Part shown: piece after piece, positions 5,473 to 5,725 of the stretch
How the letters are laid out: every line of letters begins with the position of its first letter
Numbering within the stretch: the stretch's first letter is position 1
Assembly: GCA_021791455.1 (NCBI GenBank)
Contig: JAJYWM010000120.1
Span: 1-5,725 of the forward strand
DNA length: 5,725 nucleotides
DNA from: a bacterium
Lineage (GTDB): Bacteria > Chloroflexota > Dormibacteria > UBA8260 > Bog-877
Direction of reading: 5' to 3'
The notes under the pieces: generated by a model
The model's input: only the letters and a program-made list of their open reading frames with translations
Told to the model about the DNA's origin: nothing
The model's database searches: none
Made by a program: the position numbers and the translations under genes

Positions 5473-5725
5473 TCAGAGCTCGGGGGGATGTCCCTCCCGC
5501 TCGCGCTTCAGCTCGAAAAGGTAGGGTCTCCTCACCATCCGCACCACATCGCGCAGCAGCTCGACCGCTTCATCATCATCGGGCACCTTGGTGATCACGG
5601 GTCCGAACACGCCGGGCCCACGGCCCCCGTCGAGGATCAGGGTGGGCACCCCGAAAGCCTCGCAGCTGGCGACCGCCGCTCTATGATCCGCGACGACGGC
5701 TTGCCAGAGTTCACGGTCTCCCGCA
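5473..5725 (-). CDS. DsbA-family thioredoxin-fold protein, C-terminal part (mycothiol nitroreductase Rv2466c-like)
   Basis: Only the last 83 residues are inside the window; the start and the active-site CxxC region lie beyond the right edge. The visible part shows a helix with H-R-A-A-V, then FGVPTLILDG with the cis-proline motif V-P of thioredoxin-fold proteins. FGPVITKVP, an acidic amphipathic helix, and the near-terminal YLFELKRERE follow. The order GxPT, FGPV, then a FELKR-type ending is what I recall for DsbA-like proteins of actinomycetes such as the mycothiol-dependent reductase Rv2466c. Family assignment beyond DsbA-like is therefore from memory of the C-terminus only. The product probably acts in the cytoplasm as a thiol-dependent reductase. 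It precedes the DUF4395 gene, 75 bases apart and in the same orientation. Confidence 0.7.
   Translation of the reverse strand, partial: AGDRELWQAVVADHRAAVASCEAFGVPTLILDGGRGPGVFGPVITKVPDDDEAVELLRDVVRMVRRPYLFELKREREGHPPEL

Noticed and set aside
1..5725. CRISPR array, insertion sequence or toxin-antitoxin pair
   Set aside because: No regularly spaced repeats, transposase-like frames, terminal inverted repeats with target duplications, or small overlapping gene pairs were seen on either strand.

Overview
The window looks like chromosomal DNA of a high-GC actinomycete, possibly a deep-branching soil or aquatic lineage such as Acidimicrobiia (inference). The evidence is strong G+C in third codon positions, GTG starts, leaderless-type promoters, an actinobacterial-type PrmC-related methyltransferase, a DUF4395 membrane protein, and the C-terminus of a DsbA-like protein resembling the mycothiol-linked Rv2466c family. 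No complete mobile element, CRISPR array or obvious defence system is visible.

Left end (1-438): positions 53-96 are an exact 3' half of a tRNA-Cys(GCA), from the anticodon loop through the encoded CCA. Positions 1-52 cannot supply the 5' half. This is what the distal attachment site of an island integrated into a tRNA gene looks like. The island would lie to the left, outside the window, and the flanking chromosome would begin after position 96. The rest of this stretch has no convincing gene but holds a perfect 10-bp stem-loop (318-352).

Middle (439-3785): a minus-strand lipoprotein with Asp-box beta-propeller repeats (439-1662) is divergent from a small three-helix membrane protein (1957-2355). 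A 449-base gap with palindromes and a large stem-loop follows, then a ten-helix EamA/DMT transporter (2805-3785). The two plus-strand genes share a TANNNT-N6-GTG layout that suggests leaderless transcripts.

Right end (3786-5725): three minus-strand genes run toward the transporter. In transcription order they are the C-terminus of a DsbA-family thioredoxin-fold protein (cut by the window edge), a DUF4395 membrane protein with two CxxC pairs, and a PrmC/HemK-related methyltransferase whose NPPY-type catalytic motif reads VLPY. The first two may cooperate in thiol redox chemistry (inference). The most notable points are the truncated tRNA attachment site, the altered methyltransferase motif and the cysteine-rich DUF4395/DsbA pair. 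I found no evidence for a clearly new multi-gene system.
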